64,000 nucleotides of DNA from DAOTVY01 sp041082245 (GTDB lineage: Bacteria; Chloroflexota; Chloroflexia; DTKN01), in the NCBI GenBank assembly GCA_041082245.1, contig JBDOIE010000034.1, positions 14,008 through 78,007 on the forward strand, given 5' to 3'. Of this stretch, positions 63,941 to 64,000 are shown piece after piece. Position 1 is the stretch's first letter; each line of letters begins with the position of its first letter. The position numbers were made by a program, and so were the translations under genes. Under the pieces are notes generated by a model. The model saw nothing but the letters and a program-made list of their open reading frames with translations, ran no database searches and was not told where the DNA came from.

Positions 63941-64000
63941 ATGCCGTGGAACAAGAAGGAGCTGCTTCGCCAGCTGCGGGAAGCCTATCGCAGGAAGCTT
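63941..64000 (+). CDS. Start of an unidentified CDS (truncated by the window)
   Basis: Only the first 20 codons are present: MPWNKKELLRQLREAYRRKL. AGGAGG lies 5 nt before the ATG and a promoter lies upstream, so this is a real gene start. The charged helical start gives no clue to function. Confidence 0.7.
   Translation, partial: MPWNKKELLRQLREAYRRKL

Overview
This is a 64 kb stretch of a high-G+C bacterial chromosome with densely packed genes and short intergenic gaps. The gene content points to the phylum Chloroflexota, probably a thermophilic or soil lineage, but this is an inference. The supporting features are DUF3786 and DUF2342-type proteins, a long PriA, a stand-alone CpaF, System II cytochrome c maturation, many Pro/Thr-linked lipoproteins, VanW and MurJ. 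Nothing here looks phage-derived, no CRISPR array or insertion sequence was seen, and most genes have a clear GGAGG-type ribosome binding site. Promoters are sigma70-like (TTGACA, 17-18 nt, TATAAT), often with an extended -10 of the form TGTGsTATAAT.

Layout. 1-13.8 kb is largely housekeeping: an aminotransferase fragment, a MATE exporter, PriA, a HerA-like ATPase, a flippase-like protein, SppA, a GT4 glycosyltransferase, MnmA, YbaK, a zinc-ribbon protein and a CDF transporter with three C-terminal domains. 13.8-18.6 kb holds a DsrE - ArsR - FAD/Fe-S oxidoreductase operon facing a DUF3786 gene, then tRNA-Lys. 18.7-28.2 kb has a CpaF ATPase with a small partner, a secreted gingipain-like peptidase, an HD-GYP response regulator and a two-component pair. 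28.5-39.2 kb holds a PAAR-like DUF4280 protein, a GPH transporter, two HAD phosphatases, an epimerase, CoaBC, MurJ, an MrfA-like helicase with an embedded HNH domain and a small rubredoxin-like protein.

39.3-45.0 kb is a complete rRNA operon on the minus strand (16S - tRNA-Ile - tRNA-Ala - 23S - 5S). It has three tandem promoters and recognisable processing stems around both large rRNAs. 45-50.7 kb carries an M14-like protein, two tandem acyl-CoA dehydrogenases and a VanW protein.

The most unusual region is 51.2-56.3 kb. A probable five-gene operon encodes ResB and CcsA (System II cytochrome c assembly) followed by the three AmmeMemoRadiSam components. All three of those carry export signals: a Tat signal on the radical SAM enzyme and lipoboxes on the Memo and AMMECR1 proteins. 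The radical SAM protein also has an added CGDCH heme-attachment motif just after its Tat signal. This suggests an extracytoplasmic, possibly heme-linked version of a system usually assumed to be cytoplasmic. The final 8 kb adds a lipoprotein hydrolase, a DnaQ-WYL fusion, a rubrerythrin-like protein, a lipoprotein fusing a beta-propeller, a CapA-like and an M1 peptidase domain, a small protein of unknown function, and a DUF2342-type zincin.
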